From Geothrix sp. PMB-07 (GTDB taxonomy: Bacteria > Acidobacteriota > Holophagae > Holophagales > Holophagaceae): a DNA stretch of 64,000 bases. Under the pieces are notes generated by a model. The model was not told the origin of the DNA and did not search any database. It saw only the letters and a list, made by a program, of their open reading frames with translations. Below, in pieces: positions 26,660 to 35,285 of the stretch (its first letter is position 1; every line of letters starts with the position of its first letter). A program made the translations under genes and the position numbers. Location: assembly GCF_030758935.1 (NCBI RefSeq), contig NZ_CP132333.1, forward strand, positions 2,728,992-2,792,991, written 5' to 3'.

Positions 26660-27436
26660 TTGCTCCACGATGTGATGCACGACCTCTGGCACCTGGACCA
26701 CAAGATCCTCGAATCGCTTTGGCTGCTGGTGCGTCGGCCAGGCTTCCTGGCTGAAGAGTACTTAGCGGGTCGCCGGATGCGGCACGTGCCCCCCTTCCGG
26801 CTCTACGTCATCGCCAGCTTCGCCTTGTTCCTGGCCTTCTCCTTTGTGAAAGTGGGCAATGCCCACAGTGGGCCCGCAGCCATCCAATTACATGCCTCTG
26901 TAGGCCCGGCACCCGGTGCCGCTGCCGAACCTGCTGCGCCGGTGCAGAGCACCGCACAGGCCAAAGCGAAGACACCCCAAAAGCCAGCCTGGGCCGAGAG
27001 CCTGAAGACGCGCGCCAAGGAGGCGCAGAAGGACCCCGAACGCTTCTACCACGCCTTCCTTTCCAACCTCTCCAAAAGCCTGTTCGTGCTCATGCCCGTC
27101 TTCGCGGGACTGCTGATGCTCCTGCACCTGCGCCGCACGCAGAGTTTCTTCGTGGATCACATGGTGGTGGCGCTGCATCACCACGTGGTCTGCTTCCTGG
27201 TCATCCTCCTGCTCATGGGCCTGGCCGCGCTGCCGGGCGAGGATTGGGGCTGTCTGCCCGGGGTCCTCCTCTTCTTGACCCCGCCCCTGCACCTGGCCGC
27301 CTCCCTGCAGCGCCTCTACCGCCGAGGCTGGCTGCGCAGCCTGGCCAAGGCAGCCCTGATCTCCGCCGTGTACGGCTGCATCGTCAGCGTGGCGTTGGTG
27401 GGTTTGCTGCTGTGGTCCCTGCCGAAGGCTGGCTGA
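26660..27436 (+). CDS. DUF3667 membrane protein, N-terminus short
   Basis: A protein of up to 258 residues with the DUF3667 core (LLVRRPGFLAEEYLAGRRMRHVPPFRLYV), an Ala/Pro-rich linker and at least three further hydrophobic segments. Relatives usually begin with a zinc ribbon (two CxxC pairs) that is missing here, and an in-frame stop at 26642 prevents extension. Start candidates are TTG 26660, GTG 26672 and ATG 26675, none with a good SD. It may be truncated at the 5' end or a natural short form. Its last 53 nt overlap the convergent M48 protease gene. Function is unknown. Confidence 0.7.
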   Translation: MLHDVMHDLWHLDHKILESLWLLVRRPGFLAEEYLAGRRMRHVPPFRLYVIASFALFLAFSFVKVGNAHSGPAAIQLHASVGPAPGAAAEPAAPVQSTAQAKAKTPQKPAWAESLKTRAKEAQKDPERFYHAFLSNLSKSLFVLMPVFAGLLMLLHLRRTQSFFVDHMVVALHHHVVCFLVILLLMGLAALPGEDWGCLPGVLLFLTPPLHLAASLQRLYRRGWLRSLAKAALISAVYGCIVSVALVGLLLWSLPKAG

Positions 27437-28772
27437 CCTGGGGCTGGCTCATCAGGGCCTGATTCTCCGCCTTCCATTGCATGACTCGGAAGATGCGGTT
27501 GCGGCCGCTGGGATGGTCGTAGAAGAGCGCTTCTTCAAGGGGCGTCGGGCTCATCTTCCGGTACTCGGCCAGGTGCAGGGCCGCCTGGGCGAAACCATCC
27601 GGCTGACGGCTGGCGTTGACGCCGTACATGTCGGCCTCGTGCTCCTGGGTGCGGATGTAGGTATTCATCACAGGCGTCAGGATGAAGAGGAAGAGGCCCG
27701 CCACCAGGGTCACCAGAGGCAGGACCGCTGGATCGTCGACGCCGCGAACGCCCCAGGCCTCTCCCCATCGCGCCAGCGCCCAGCCCAGGGACCAGCGCAG
27801 CAGTGCGAACAGAGCCACGATGACAATCAGCAGGAATTCGATCATTTTCGGGATGTGGTTCAGCACGTAGTGACCCATTTCGTGGCCCATCACCGCCTGG
27901 ATCTCCTCGGGCGAACCCCGCCGAATCAGGTTGTCGTTCAGGGTGATGCGCGTGGTGCCGGCGAAGCCGCTCACGTTGGCGCTCATGCGGGTGGTCTGCT
28001 TGGAGGCGTCGATTTCGTAGATGTCCTTCACAGGAATCCCATTGGCCCGGACCAGGCTCAGGATCGGGGTGGTGATCTTGGGATCGCTCAGCTTCTTCGG
28101 TGAGTTGAAGATCGGCTGCAGGAACACCGGCCCAATGAGGATGCTGAACACCAGGATGGCCAGGGAGGCCACCGCGCCCCAGATCCACCAAGTTCTCTGG
28201 AGGCGGCGCACGATGGCGAAGAGCAGCGCCACGGCCAATCCGCCCAGAATCACATTGAGAAGCAGCCCCTTGCCCTCATCGCCCAGCCAGGCGCCGAAGG
28301 TCTGGGTGGCCAGCCCATAGTGATGCTCCCGCAGGAACCCCTCGTACAGGTTCAGGGGAAAGCTCAGCGCGTAGGTCAACAGGACATACTGGCCCCAGTA
28401 GATCAGGGTCTGCAGGAACCGGAAGCGGGTGATCCGCTCGGCCAATTGGCGCATCCGCGATGACCAGCGGCGGTTCAACAGCAGAAGCGAGATCGCCACG
28501 CCCAACAGGAAGTTCCACAGGATGAGCCAGTAGCCACCCTCGAAATAGGCATTGGATCGGGCCAGGGCCGAGGGTGGGATCTGCGCCAGGTAGGCGTTGG
28601 TGGCCGCCTCGGCACTGAAGCCTGGGCCCGCTTGGGCCTCCTTGGGCACTGTCAGCACTGCTGGCATTTGGGCTGGCATCTGGTTGGGTGGCAGGGCCGG
28701 TTCCGCCCCGCCCAGGACTCCTGCAAGCCCCAGCGACAGACAGACGCCAAGGGCGCGAAGGTGCTTCTTCAT
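27384..28772 (-). CDS. M48-family membrane metalloprotease (Ste24-like)
   Basis: A 462-residue protein with a signal peptide or first helix (to about GGAEP), several membrane helices, and the zinc motif GHEMGHYVLNH (about 295), with the third ligand Glu in TQEHEADMYGVNAS. NVSGFAGTTRITLNDNL is typical of the CAAX-prenyl-protease-1/Ste24 branch of M48. In bacteria these act in membrane-protein quality control. The Gln/Pro-rich C-terminal tail is encoded over the last 53 nt of the DUF3667 gene. Confidence 0.9.
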   Translation of the reverse strand: MKKHLRALGVCLSLGLAGVLGGAEPALPPNQMPAQMPAVLTVPKEAQAGPGFSAEAATNAYLAQIPPSALARSNAYFEGGYWLILWNFLLGVAISLLLLNRRWSSRMRQLAERITRFRFLQTLIYWGQYVLLTYALSFPLNLYEGFLREHHYGLATQTFGAWLGDEGKGLLLNVILGGLAVALLFAIVRRLQRTWWIWGAVASLAILVFSILIGPVFLQPIFNSPKKLSDPKITTPILSLVRANGIPVKDIYEIDASKQTTRMSANVSGFAGTTRITLNDNLIRRGSPEEIQAVMGHEMGHYVLNHIPKMIEFLLIVIVALFALLRWSLGWALARWGEAWGVRGVDDPAVLPLVTLVAGLFLFILTPVMNTYIRTQEHEADMYGVNASRQPDGFAQAALHLAEYRKMSPTPLEEALFYDHPSGRNRIFRVMQWKAENQALMSQPQVSQPSAGTTAANPPTPR

Positions 28773-28943
28773 GGCGAGGCCTCGATGGTGTGCGCCGGAA
28801 GCGGCGATGGGATAGATGGATGGCTTACGCCAGGCCCGAGGCCGGGTTTAACAACTTGGGCTCCGCGAGCGCCCTGCCGCGGCCACCAGGTCTTCGGATG
28901 GAAAACCCTGTTGATTCTTCATCGATGGAATTTTGTTCAGGTA

Positions 28944-28949
28944 TATAAT
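28944..28949 (+). promoter_or_regulatory. consensus -10 box upstream of the epimerase-like gene
   Basis: A perfect TATAAT stands in an AT-rich island (28910-28955) otherwise unusual here, 20 nt before the ATG at 28969. No -35 at 16-18 bp is clear, which suggests activator dependence or an alternative sigma factor. Confidence 0.5.
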
Positions 28950-28968
28950 TAGACACGGAGCGCACCCC

Positions 28969-29883
28969 ATGGGAACCAACCTGAACAGGATCGTGGTGGC
29001 TGGCGGCACGGGCCTGGTTGGGCGGAAGCTGGTCCGAGCGCTGTTGGATCACGGGTTCCGCGTGCAAGTGCTCACCCGGAATCCCCAAACCCTGCATGTG
29101 CCGGCCGGGGCTTCTGCCTGCGGTTGGGAGGAGCTGCCGGGTCTGCTGGAAGGCGCCGGAGCGGTGATCAACCTGGCGGGGGAAGGCATCGCCGAGGGCC
29201 GCTGGACGGCCGCCCGCAAGACCGCCATCCGCAGGAGCCGACTGGAAGCCACTGCGCGGCTGGTTTCGGCCATGCAGGCCTGCACCCAACCACCCAAGGC
29301 CCTGGTGAACGCCTCGGCCATCGGCTACTACATCCCCCGCGCTGAAGCGCCCGTGGAGGAAGGCTCCGCCCCTGGCGCTGGTTTCCTGGCCGAGGTCTGC
29401 CAGGCCTGGGAACAGGAGGCCCAGAAGGCCACTGCCCTCGGAGTCCGCGTGGCCCTCATTCGCATTGGCGTGGTGCTGGCCCGCGAAGGCGGGGCTTTGC
29501 CTAAGATGGCCCTGCCCGTCCGCTGGTTCCAGGGCTGCAAGCTGGGCACGGGAAAGCAGGGCCTCAGCTGGATCCACCTCGACGACCTGGTGGCCATGCT
29601 GCTGGAGGCCGCCCGGAATTCAGCCTGGGAAGGCCCCTTCAATGGCACCGCCCCCCAGCCCCTCGACAACGAGACCTTCACCCGGCTGCTCGCCCGAGAG
29701 CTGCATCGGCCTCTGCTGCCCGTGCCGGGGTTTCTCACCACCTTCGCCACCAAATTGCTGCTCGGGGAAATGGCTGAGGCGCTGCTGCTCCAAGGGGCCA
29801 TGGTAAGGCCCGCCCGCGCCCAGGCCCTGGGCTTCCAGTTCCGCTTTCCCACGGCCGAGGCGGCCCTGAAGGATCTGTTATGA
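28969..29883 (+). CDS. TIGR01777-family NAD-dependent epimerase-like protein
   Basis: A 304-residue extended SDR. NAD-binding VVAGGTGLVGRKLVRALLDHG is at the N-terminus. INLAGEGIAEGRWT, NASAIGYY and SWIHLDDLVAMLL are hallmarks of the TIGR01777/YfcH family, whose substrate is unknown. GGAG lies 8 nt before the chosen ATG. The next gene overlaps by ATGA; TIGR01777-SRPBCC pairs are common and in several bacteria belong to light- or stress-induced photolyase clusters. No photolyase is present here. Confidence 0.87.
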   Translation: MGTNLNRIVVAGGTGLVGRKLVRALLDHGFRVQVLTRNPQTLHVPAGASACGWEELPGLLEGAGAVINLAGEGIAEGRWTAARKTAIRRSRLEATARLVSAMQACTQPPKALVNASAIGYYIPRAEAPVEEGSAPGAGFLAEVCQAWEQEAQKATALGVRVALIRIGVVLAREGGALPKMALPVRWFQGCKLGTGKQGLSWIHLDDLVAMLLEAARNSAWEGPFNGTAPQPLDNETFTRLLARELHRPLLPVPGFLTTFATKLLLGEMAEALLLQGAMVRPARAQALGFQFRFPTAEAALKDLL

Positions 29884-30341
29884 GGGAAGAGATCTTCGTC
29901 TCCATCCAGGATCTGCCGGTTCCCCGTGCGGAAGTCTTCGCCTTCTTCGCCGACCCCGCCAACCTCGAGGCCCTCACCCCGCCCTGGCTGCGCTTCGAGG
30001 TACTCACGCCCAAACCGCTGCCCCGCGGGGAGGGTGCCCTGTTCGACTACCGCATCCGAGTACGGGGGCTTCCCATTCGCTGGCGCACCCTCATCGAGAC
30101 CTACATCCCCGGCGAGCGGTTCGTGGACCGGCAAATCTCCGGCCCCTACGCCCTGTGGCACCACACCCACAGCTTCGAGGATCTGCCCGATGGCGGCACC
30201 CGCATGACCGACCGCGTGCGCTATCGCTTGGGATGGGGCGTCATCGGCTCCCTCCTCACGGCTCTGTGGGTGCGAAAAGATGTGGCGCGGATCTTCGCCT
30301 ATCGCAAGCAGGTGTTGGCGGAGCGCTTCGTCAGCCGCTAG
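29880..30341 (+). CDS. SRPBCC (START-like) ligand-binding protein
   Basis: A 153-residue helix-grip protein. The pattern of the family is plain: PRAEVFAFFADPANLEALTP at the start, a central W-R-x-x-I-E-x-Y, and LPDGGTRMTDRVRYRLGWGVIG before a C-terminal helix. It probably binds a hydrophobic ligand. The start overlaps the preceding stop (ATGA), so it is translationally coupled to the epimerase-like protein. Confidence 0.85.
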   Translation: MREEIFVSIQDLPVPRAEVFAFFADPANLEALTPPWLRFEVLTPKPLPRGEGALFDYRIRVRGLPIRWRTLIETYIPGERFVDRQISGPYALWHHTHSFEDLPDGGTRMTDRVRYRLGWGVIGSLLTALWVRKDVARIFAYRKQVLAERFVSR

Positions 30342-30410
30342 GTGGCAGGCCCGCCGCGGCGATGGCGCTTGGCGGATTTGGTATGCTCGGTCACCTCTCC
30401 AGGAGATCCC

Positions 30411-31499
30411 GTGCGCCGCTGGTTGAAGCCTGTGCTGATCGCTCTTGCGCTGCTGCTGGTGGCCGCGGGCCTGTGGATCTGGTTTGCCTTCCTGCGCGTC
30501 TTCTTCGTGAAACCGGGACATGGCGGCGCCCACCTCCACCTGACCGCCAAGGCACTGGCGGGTTCGCGGCAAGGCGAGTCAGGCTTCATCGACAGCCAAG
30601 GCCCCTTGGCCCGCCTGGACAAGCCCATCCGGTTGGCCAAGCTGGGCGCCACCACGGTGGTGTTCGCCGACATCAACAACCACGCCATTCGCAGCATGGA
30701 TCTGGAGGGCCGCGTCCACACCCTGGCCGGCGGCCCCGACAAGGCCGGCTACCAGGATGGCCCCGCGGAAACCGCCCGCTTCAAATCGCCCCACGGGGTG
30801 GCGGTGCGTGCCGATGGCGCCATCGCCGTGGCCGAGGTGGGCAACAACACCATCCGATTGCTGATGCCCCGCGGCAACGGCGGCTATGAGGTCATGACTC
30901 TGGCCGGAAGCGGCGGCCGTTCCGGCATGCAGGATGGCCCCGCCGCCACCGCTCGCTTCAGCTCGCCCCATGCCGTCCTTTGGGGCCCTGCCGGCGAACT
31001 CTTCGTCGCAGACATCGGCAATGCGCGCGTGCGCCGGATCCAGAACGGCCAAGTCAGCACCGTGGCGGGCGATGGACATCGCGGCCTGCAGGACGGATTC
31101 CCGGGCCGTCTGTCCTGGCCCATGGACCTCTGCCTCGACGATCAGGGCACCCTTTGGATCGCCGATTGCGGCACCCTCACGCTGCGCACCTGGCGCCCGG
31201 AGACGGGCCTCGGCACACCCTTTCCGGGCCTGCAGATGGCCATGCCCCATGGCATCTCCAGCCGTGGCGAGCAGGTGCTGGTGGCCGAGATGAACGGCCA
31301 GCGCATCCTCGCCTTCGATCGCCGGAACGGCCAGGTATCCACCCTCTACGGCAACGGCCAGCGGGGCTTCGGCGAGGGCGAACTGAACCGCCCCGCCGCC
31401 CTGCTGGCCGATGGCGACCGGCTGTGGGTCGCCGACCTCTACAATCACCGCATCCTCGCCTTGGCGTTGCCCACTGGCGGACTCACCAAGCGCGACTGA
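30411..31499 (+). CDS. NHL-repeat protein, membrane anchored
   Basis: A 362-residue protein with an N-terminal membrane anchor (about 5-27) and then a beta-propeller of NHL-type blades: VVFADINNHAIRSMD, VAVAEVGNNTIRLL, LFVADIGNARVRRI, LWIADCGTLTLR, LWVADLYNHRILAL. The propeller would face the periplasm. The ligand or enzymatic role is unknown. The start is GTG with AGGAG 6 nt upstream; TATGCT about 24 nt before it is a plausible -10. The 3' end overlaps the convergent PepSY gene by 17 nt. Confidence 0.85.
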   Translation: MRRWLKPVLIALALLLVAAGLWIWFAFLRVFFVKPGHGGAHLHLTAKALAGSRQGESGFIDSQGPLARLDKPIRLAKLGATTVVFADINNHAIRSMDLEGRVHTLAGGPDKAGYQDGPAETARFKSPHGVAVRADGAIAVAEVGNNTIRLLMPRGNGGYEVMTLAGSGGRSGMQDGPAATARFSSPHAVLWGPAGELFVADIGNARVRRIQNGQVSTVAGDGHRGLQDGFPGRLSWPMDLCLDDQGTLWIADCGTLTLRTWRPETGLGTPFPGLQMAMPHGISSRGEQVLVAEMNGQRILAFDRRNGQVSTLYGNGQRGFGEGELNRPAALLADGDRLWVADLYNHRILALALPTGGLTKRD

Positions 31500-32163
31500 C
31501 CACCAGAATGGCGATGGCCAGGCCGCCCACGGCGAGCCCCGCGGCCAGCAGCTTCGGACCCGCCAGCCGCGTCCACAGCAGGATGCCCGAAAGGGTGAGG
31601 AACAGCAGGGCGCCTGCGAAGGCATCGGACAACAGGATCCAGCCGATCTGGCCGCCATCGCCCTTGTGGAGGCGCTTGAGCACCTGAAGGAAGTTGGCGT
31701 CCTTCTGTTCCAGTTCCACGGTGCGGTTGCCCGGCGTATAGGTGGCCAAGGCGAAGTGGGCATGGCCGAAGAAAGCCACGGTCCACTGATCCGCCACCTT
31801 GACCTGGGCACCCCCCATGCGGCCGGGTTTTCCCGCCTTGGTCAGCCATTTCACCCGGTTCATGGGCACGTTGAACCGCGCCGCCAAGGCCTGGGCCAGG
31901 GCTTCCGGGCTGGCGGGCGCTTCGGGAAACTCCACCGTCACCTTGTGCTCGGAGATCTGGCCCGCCTCGATCTTCATGACGCCCCGGTGGTTCAACAGAA
32001 TTCCCGTGAACCCGAACAGCAGGCCGAACGCGGCGCCGCTGAGCCCCACCCAGGCGTGGAGCTTGCGCAGCACGCGGAGGAAGGCCGCCTTGCGGGGATG
32101 CCGCGGAATGCGGCGGAATCCCGTCGCGTGGCTCAGATGGGAAGGCATGCCGGAGCGGTTCAT
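31483..32163 (-). CDS. PepSY-TM-domain protein
   Basis: A 226-residue inner-membrane protein. A helix with LRKLHAWVGLSGAAFGLLFGFTG (about 30-52) is typical of PepSY-associated membrane proteins in iron-uptake loci. A soluble PepSY-like region follows, then two C-terminal helices (about 175-220). It starts 5 nt after the siderophore receptor stop, so it is the third gene of the tonB operon. Relatives are proposed to be ferric-siderophore reductases, but haem-ligand histidines are not complete here. Confidence 0.82.
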   Translation of the reverse strand: MNRSGMPSHLSHATGFRRIPRHPRKAAFLRVLRKLHAWVGLSGAAFGLLFGFTGILLNHRGVMKIEAGQISEHKVTVEFPEAPASPEALAQALAARFNVPMNRVKWLTKAGKPGRMGGAQVKVADQWTVAFFGHAHFALATYTPGNRTVELEQKDANFLQVLKRLHKGDGGQIGWILLSDAFAGALLFLTLSGILLWTRLAGPKLLAAGLAVGGLAIAILVVSRAW

Positions 32164-32168
32164 GGGCC

Positions 32169-34310
32169 TCAGAAGCAGCAGGAGAGGGTGAGCTGAGCGC
32201 GGCGCGGCGTGCCCACGGTGATGTTGTAGTCGTTGCCCGCGGTGGGGTAGTAACGGCGGTCGAAGAGGTTCTCCACATTGAGGGAAAGCCGGTTCTGCTT
32301 GCCGAAGCGGAAGTAGACCGCTGCGTCGGCGCGGGTGAAGGCGGGCAGCAGCACCGTGTTGGTGGTGCTCGCATAGGTGTCGGCCTGGTGGATGAGGCCC
32401 AGCCCCAGCGCCCACGAGTCTGACAGATCCACCTTGTTCCACCAGCTGGCGGCACGGCGGGGCACCAGCGGCACCTGCGTTCCGGCCGGCACCGCGGCGC
32501 TGGTGGCGCTGCCGCCGGTGGCCTTCACCACGCGGGCATCCAGCTGGGCGAAGCCCCCATAGACCTGCCAGCGCTCCGTGACCTGGCCCTGGAAGCCGAT
32601 CTCCACGCCATCGGTGCGCTGGAGTCCTGAGAGCACCAGCTTGGTGGGGTCGTTGGGATCCTTGCTCTTCACATCGGCGCGGTCGAGACGGAAGGCCGCC
32701 GCCGTGAGGGCGAAGCCTGCGCTGAGATCCCACTTGCCGCCCACTTCCCAGTTGGTGGCCTTCTCTGGCTTCAGATCGGCGTTGCTGGCGCTGAGGGACA
32801 GGGTTTCGCTGCTGGGCAGGAAGGCGTAGCTGTAGCTGGCGTAGTAGGAGGACGCGGCGTTGGGCTGGTAGATGAGGCCAGCCCGAGGCGAGGCGGCCTT
32901 GTCGGTGCGGGCCAGGTCGACGTTGGCAGAGCTGCGGTCATCCAGCGCCACGCTGAAACGGTCGTAGCGCAGCCCCAGCACCGCTTTCCACTGGCTGGAG
33001 AGCGTGATCTGATCCTGCAGGTAGAGCGCGGCGATGTTGGCAGTCACTTCGTTGTGGGTGTCGCTGCTGGCCGCGGCCCAGCGGGTGACCGAGGCCCGGG
33101 GGCTGGAAGCATCCACCGTGGCGGTGGTGGCCGTTCCGAAATAGCCCGTCAGGCGCGTGTTGTCGCTGTCCTGGTGGCCCAGTTCCAGACCCGCCAGCAG
33201 CAGGTGCTCCATGCCACCGATCCGGCCGCGGACTTCGAGTTCGGTCTGATTGAACACATTGGTGCGGAGGTTGGACTGGCTGTAGGCGGACACCTTCATC
33301 AAGCGCGTGGCGGGATCCACCACGCTGTTGGGCTGGACGTTCTGGCGCAAGGTGTCGTAGCGCGTGACGCGCAGCGCGTTTCGCAGGAGGACATTCGGGG
33401 CCAGGCTGGTTTCCACTTTGGCGCTGAGGCTATCCACCACCGCCGCGCTGGGGCTCTGCGAGGGATCGCCGAAGAAGGTCTCCCGCGCCCCGTCCAGGGG
33501 TCGGCCGTTGAGCGCAGGGATGCCGCGGTCCGTGGTGCGGCGGTCCTCGAAATGTTCCACCCCCACCAGGGCCAGCGTGTCCTGGCCGAGCGCGAACTCC
33601 AGCACCGGGTTGATGCCGGAACGGCGCAGTTTGAACCCTTCGCGGAAGCCCTTGGCATCCTCGGCCACGGCATTCACCCGGAAGCCTGCCTGGGTTCCGA
33701 GGCGGTCGCTCACATCCACACTGGCCCGCTTGTCCTGCCAGCTTCCCAAGCTCAATTCCGCCTGCGTGAGGGCCTGCTCCAACGGGCGCTTGGTCACGCG
33801 ATTCACCACGCCGCCCCCACCGCCGCGACCGAAGGTCATGCCGCTGGGCCCCTTGAGAATCTCGATGCGCTCGGCGTTGTAGGGGTCCCGGAAATAGAGG
33901 GCGTCATCGCGCAGGCCATCCACGAAGAAATCCGAGGTGGTGCTGATGCCGCGGAGCACCGGCTGGTCGCGCCCGCCTTCACCGGGATTCATCGAGGCCC
34001 CCGGCACGTAGCGGATGATGTCGGCCATGCTCTTCATGCCCTGATCCTTGACCAGCATTTCCGGCACCACCTGCACGGACTGAGGCACGTCGCTCAGGGG
34101 CGTGTCGGTCTTGGTGACCGTGGCGGAACGCCGAGCCCGGTAGCTCTTGACGGGGCCGTCGGCCCGCTCGCGATCCTTGGTTTTCTTGCCCTTCACCTTC
34201 ACTTCGGGCAGGGCGGCTTCCTTCGGCGGAGGAACCTGGGCGGGCTCCTGCTGGGCCGTTCCTTGCGGGGCCAGGCAGGTGAGGAGGGAGAGCAGCAGAA
34301 CGTGCGACAT
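32169..34310 (-). CDS. TonB-dependent siderophore receptor
   Basis: A 713-residue outer-membrane receptor. After a signal peptide comes a Lys/Arg-rich linker and a plug domain with TDTPLSDVPQSVQVVP, VLRGISTTSDFFVDGLRDD and ILKGPSGMTFGRGGGGGVVNRVTKRP, the pattern of the FhuA/FecA-like siderophore receptors. The barrel ends in LTLSCCF, a phenylalanine-terminated last strand with an unusual Cys-Cys. Ligand class (catecholate versus hydroxamate) cannot be assigned. It is the second gene of an operon with tonB and the PepSY protein. Confidence 0.92.
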   Translation of the reverse strand: MSHVLLLSLLTCLAPQGTAQQEPAQVPPPKEAALPEVKVKGKKTKDRERADGPVKSYRARRSATVTKTDTPLSDVPQSVQVVPEMLVKDQGMKSMADIIRYVPGASMNPGEGGRDQPVLRGISTTSDFFVDGLRDDALYFRDPYNAERIEILKGPSGMTFGRGGGGGVVNRVTKRPLEQALTQAELSLGSWQDKRASVDVSDRLGTQAGFRVNAVAEDAKGFREGFKLRRSGINPVLEFALGQDTLALVGVEHFEDRRTTDRGIPALNGRPLDGARETFFGDPSQSPSAAVVDSLSAKVETSLAPNVLLRNALRVTRYDTLRQNVQPNSVVDPATRLMKVSAYSQSNLRTNVFNQTELEVRGRIGGMEHLLLAGLELGHQDSDNTRLTGYFGTATTATVDASSPRASVTRWAAASSDTHNEVTANIAALYLQDQITLSSQWKAVLGLRYDRFSVALDDRSSANVDLARTDKAASPRAGLIYQPNAASSYYASYSYAFLPSSETLSLSASNADLKPEKATNWEVGGKWDLSAGFALTAAAFRLDRADVKSKDPNDPTKLVLSGLQRTDGVEIGFQGQVTERWQVYGGFAQLDARVVKATGGSATSAAVPAGTQVPLVPRRAASWWNKVDLSDSWALGLGLIHQADTYASTTNTVLLPAFTRADAAVYFRFGKQNRLSLNVENLFDRRYYPTAGNDYNITVGTPRRAQLTLSCCF

Positions 34311-34375
34311 GGGGGCCTTTCAGGCAGAGGAATCCCAGGCCTCGCGAGGCCGAGCTTCAGAAGCGGTTGGATGGA

Positions 34376-35203
34376 CTAGGCGTCCAGTTGGAAGGAAAGG
34401 GGAACCAGCACCCAGGCGGCCAGGCGCTCGGTCCCGCGCCGGGCGGGCGTGAAGCGCCAGCGCTTCACAGTGCCCAGGGCAGCCTGATCCAGACGTGCGT
34501 GGCCACTGCTTTGGCGGACTTCCACCTGCTCGGGCTGGCCCTCGGGGTTGACGAGCACCCGGAGAATCACCTTGCCCTCTTCACCGAAGCGCTTGGACAG
34601 GGCCGGGTAATCCGGTTCGGGGTTCTGCAGGTAGGCCGCATCGAAGCGAGGAGCCACCACCGCACTGGCCGAACCCTCCAGCGAGCCGCCCACCTGGCCG
34701 CCGAGGGTGCCACCCATCACACCACCCCCCTGCCCACCAGGGACGCCCCCCGCAGGCCCCTGGGCAGGGAGCTGGCCCGATCCCACAGCCAGCACCGGGC
34801 TGGGTTCGGCGGGCTGGGGCATGGGCTGAAGGTCTTCCGCGCGGGGCGCCGAGGTGGCAGATTGGTTGGTCGTGGCAGGGGCCAGCGATGAGACCGGCGG
34901 TGGAGGCGGGGCCGGGGCATCGAAGGTTTCCAGAGCCACCGTCACGGCGCGCAACGGAGCTGGCGCAGTCGGCGCGGCCACAGCCAGCACGAACGCCGCA
35001 CTGAAGAGGGCCCCGTACACCGCCACTGACAGGGCCATCACCCGCGAGCGGGGACCCTTGGGCAGGGTGCCAAGGATGGGAGGCTCCGCCAGCTGAATGG
35101 GCGCCTGGGCAAGCGAAGAGGGACCGATGCCTGGCGTGGCGGCTGGCAAGGGCCAGTCGCCCAACGGGGCCGAGAGGACGGAGGTGGTGAGCACGTTTCC
35201 CAT
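34376..35203 (-). CDS. tonB: TonB energy transducer
   Basis: A 275-residue protein anchored by one helix (about 57-78), with a Pro-rich region (PAPPPPP) and Gly-rich linker spanning the periplasm, and a C-terminal TonB domain (NPEPDYPALSKRFGEEGKV, ending in a W-x-F-x-P-A-R segment). It transmits proton-motive force from ExbBD to outer-membrane receptors; exbBD is not in the window. An unusually long N-terminal cytoplasmic part of about 55 residues precedes the helix. It is the first gene of the iron-uptake operon, behind a Fur-like palindrome. Confidence 0.9.
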   Translation of the reverse strand: MGNVLTTSVLSAPLGDWPLPAATPGIGPSSLAQAPIQLAEPPILGTLPKGPRSRVMALSVAVYGALFSAAFVLAVAAPTAPAPLRAVTVALETFDAPAPPPPPVSSLAPATTNQSATSAPRAEDLQPMPQPAEPSPVLAVGSGQLPAQGPAGGVPGGQGGGVMGGTLGGQVGGSLEGSASAVVAPRFDAAYLQNPEPDYPALSKRFGEEGKVILRVLVNPEGQPEQVEVRQSSGHARLDQAALGTVKRWRFTPARRGTERLAAWVLVPLSFQLDA

Positions 35204-35219
35204 GCCCCCAGTCTACACA

Positions 35220-35238
35220 ATTGAGATAGCGTCTCAAT
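35220..35238. promoter_or_regulatory. Fur-box-like operator of the tonB operon
   Basis: ATTGAGATAGCGTCTCAAT is a palindrome with 7-bp perfect arms, about 17 nt before the tonB ATG. Half-sites TTGAGA/TCTCAA match the outer parts of Fur boxes of many bacteria. On the minus strand TTGAGA followed 16 nt later by TAGACT could be the promoter, so repressor binding would cover the -35. Confidence 0.55.
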
Positions 35239-35285
35239 ACCGTTTTGACTCAAATCACGCCCGTCCCCGGAAACAGGCCTCCGTT

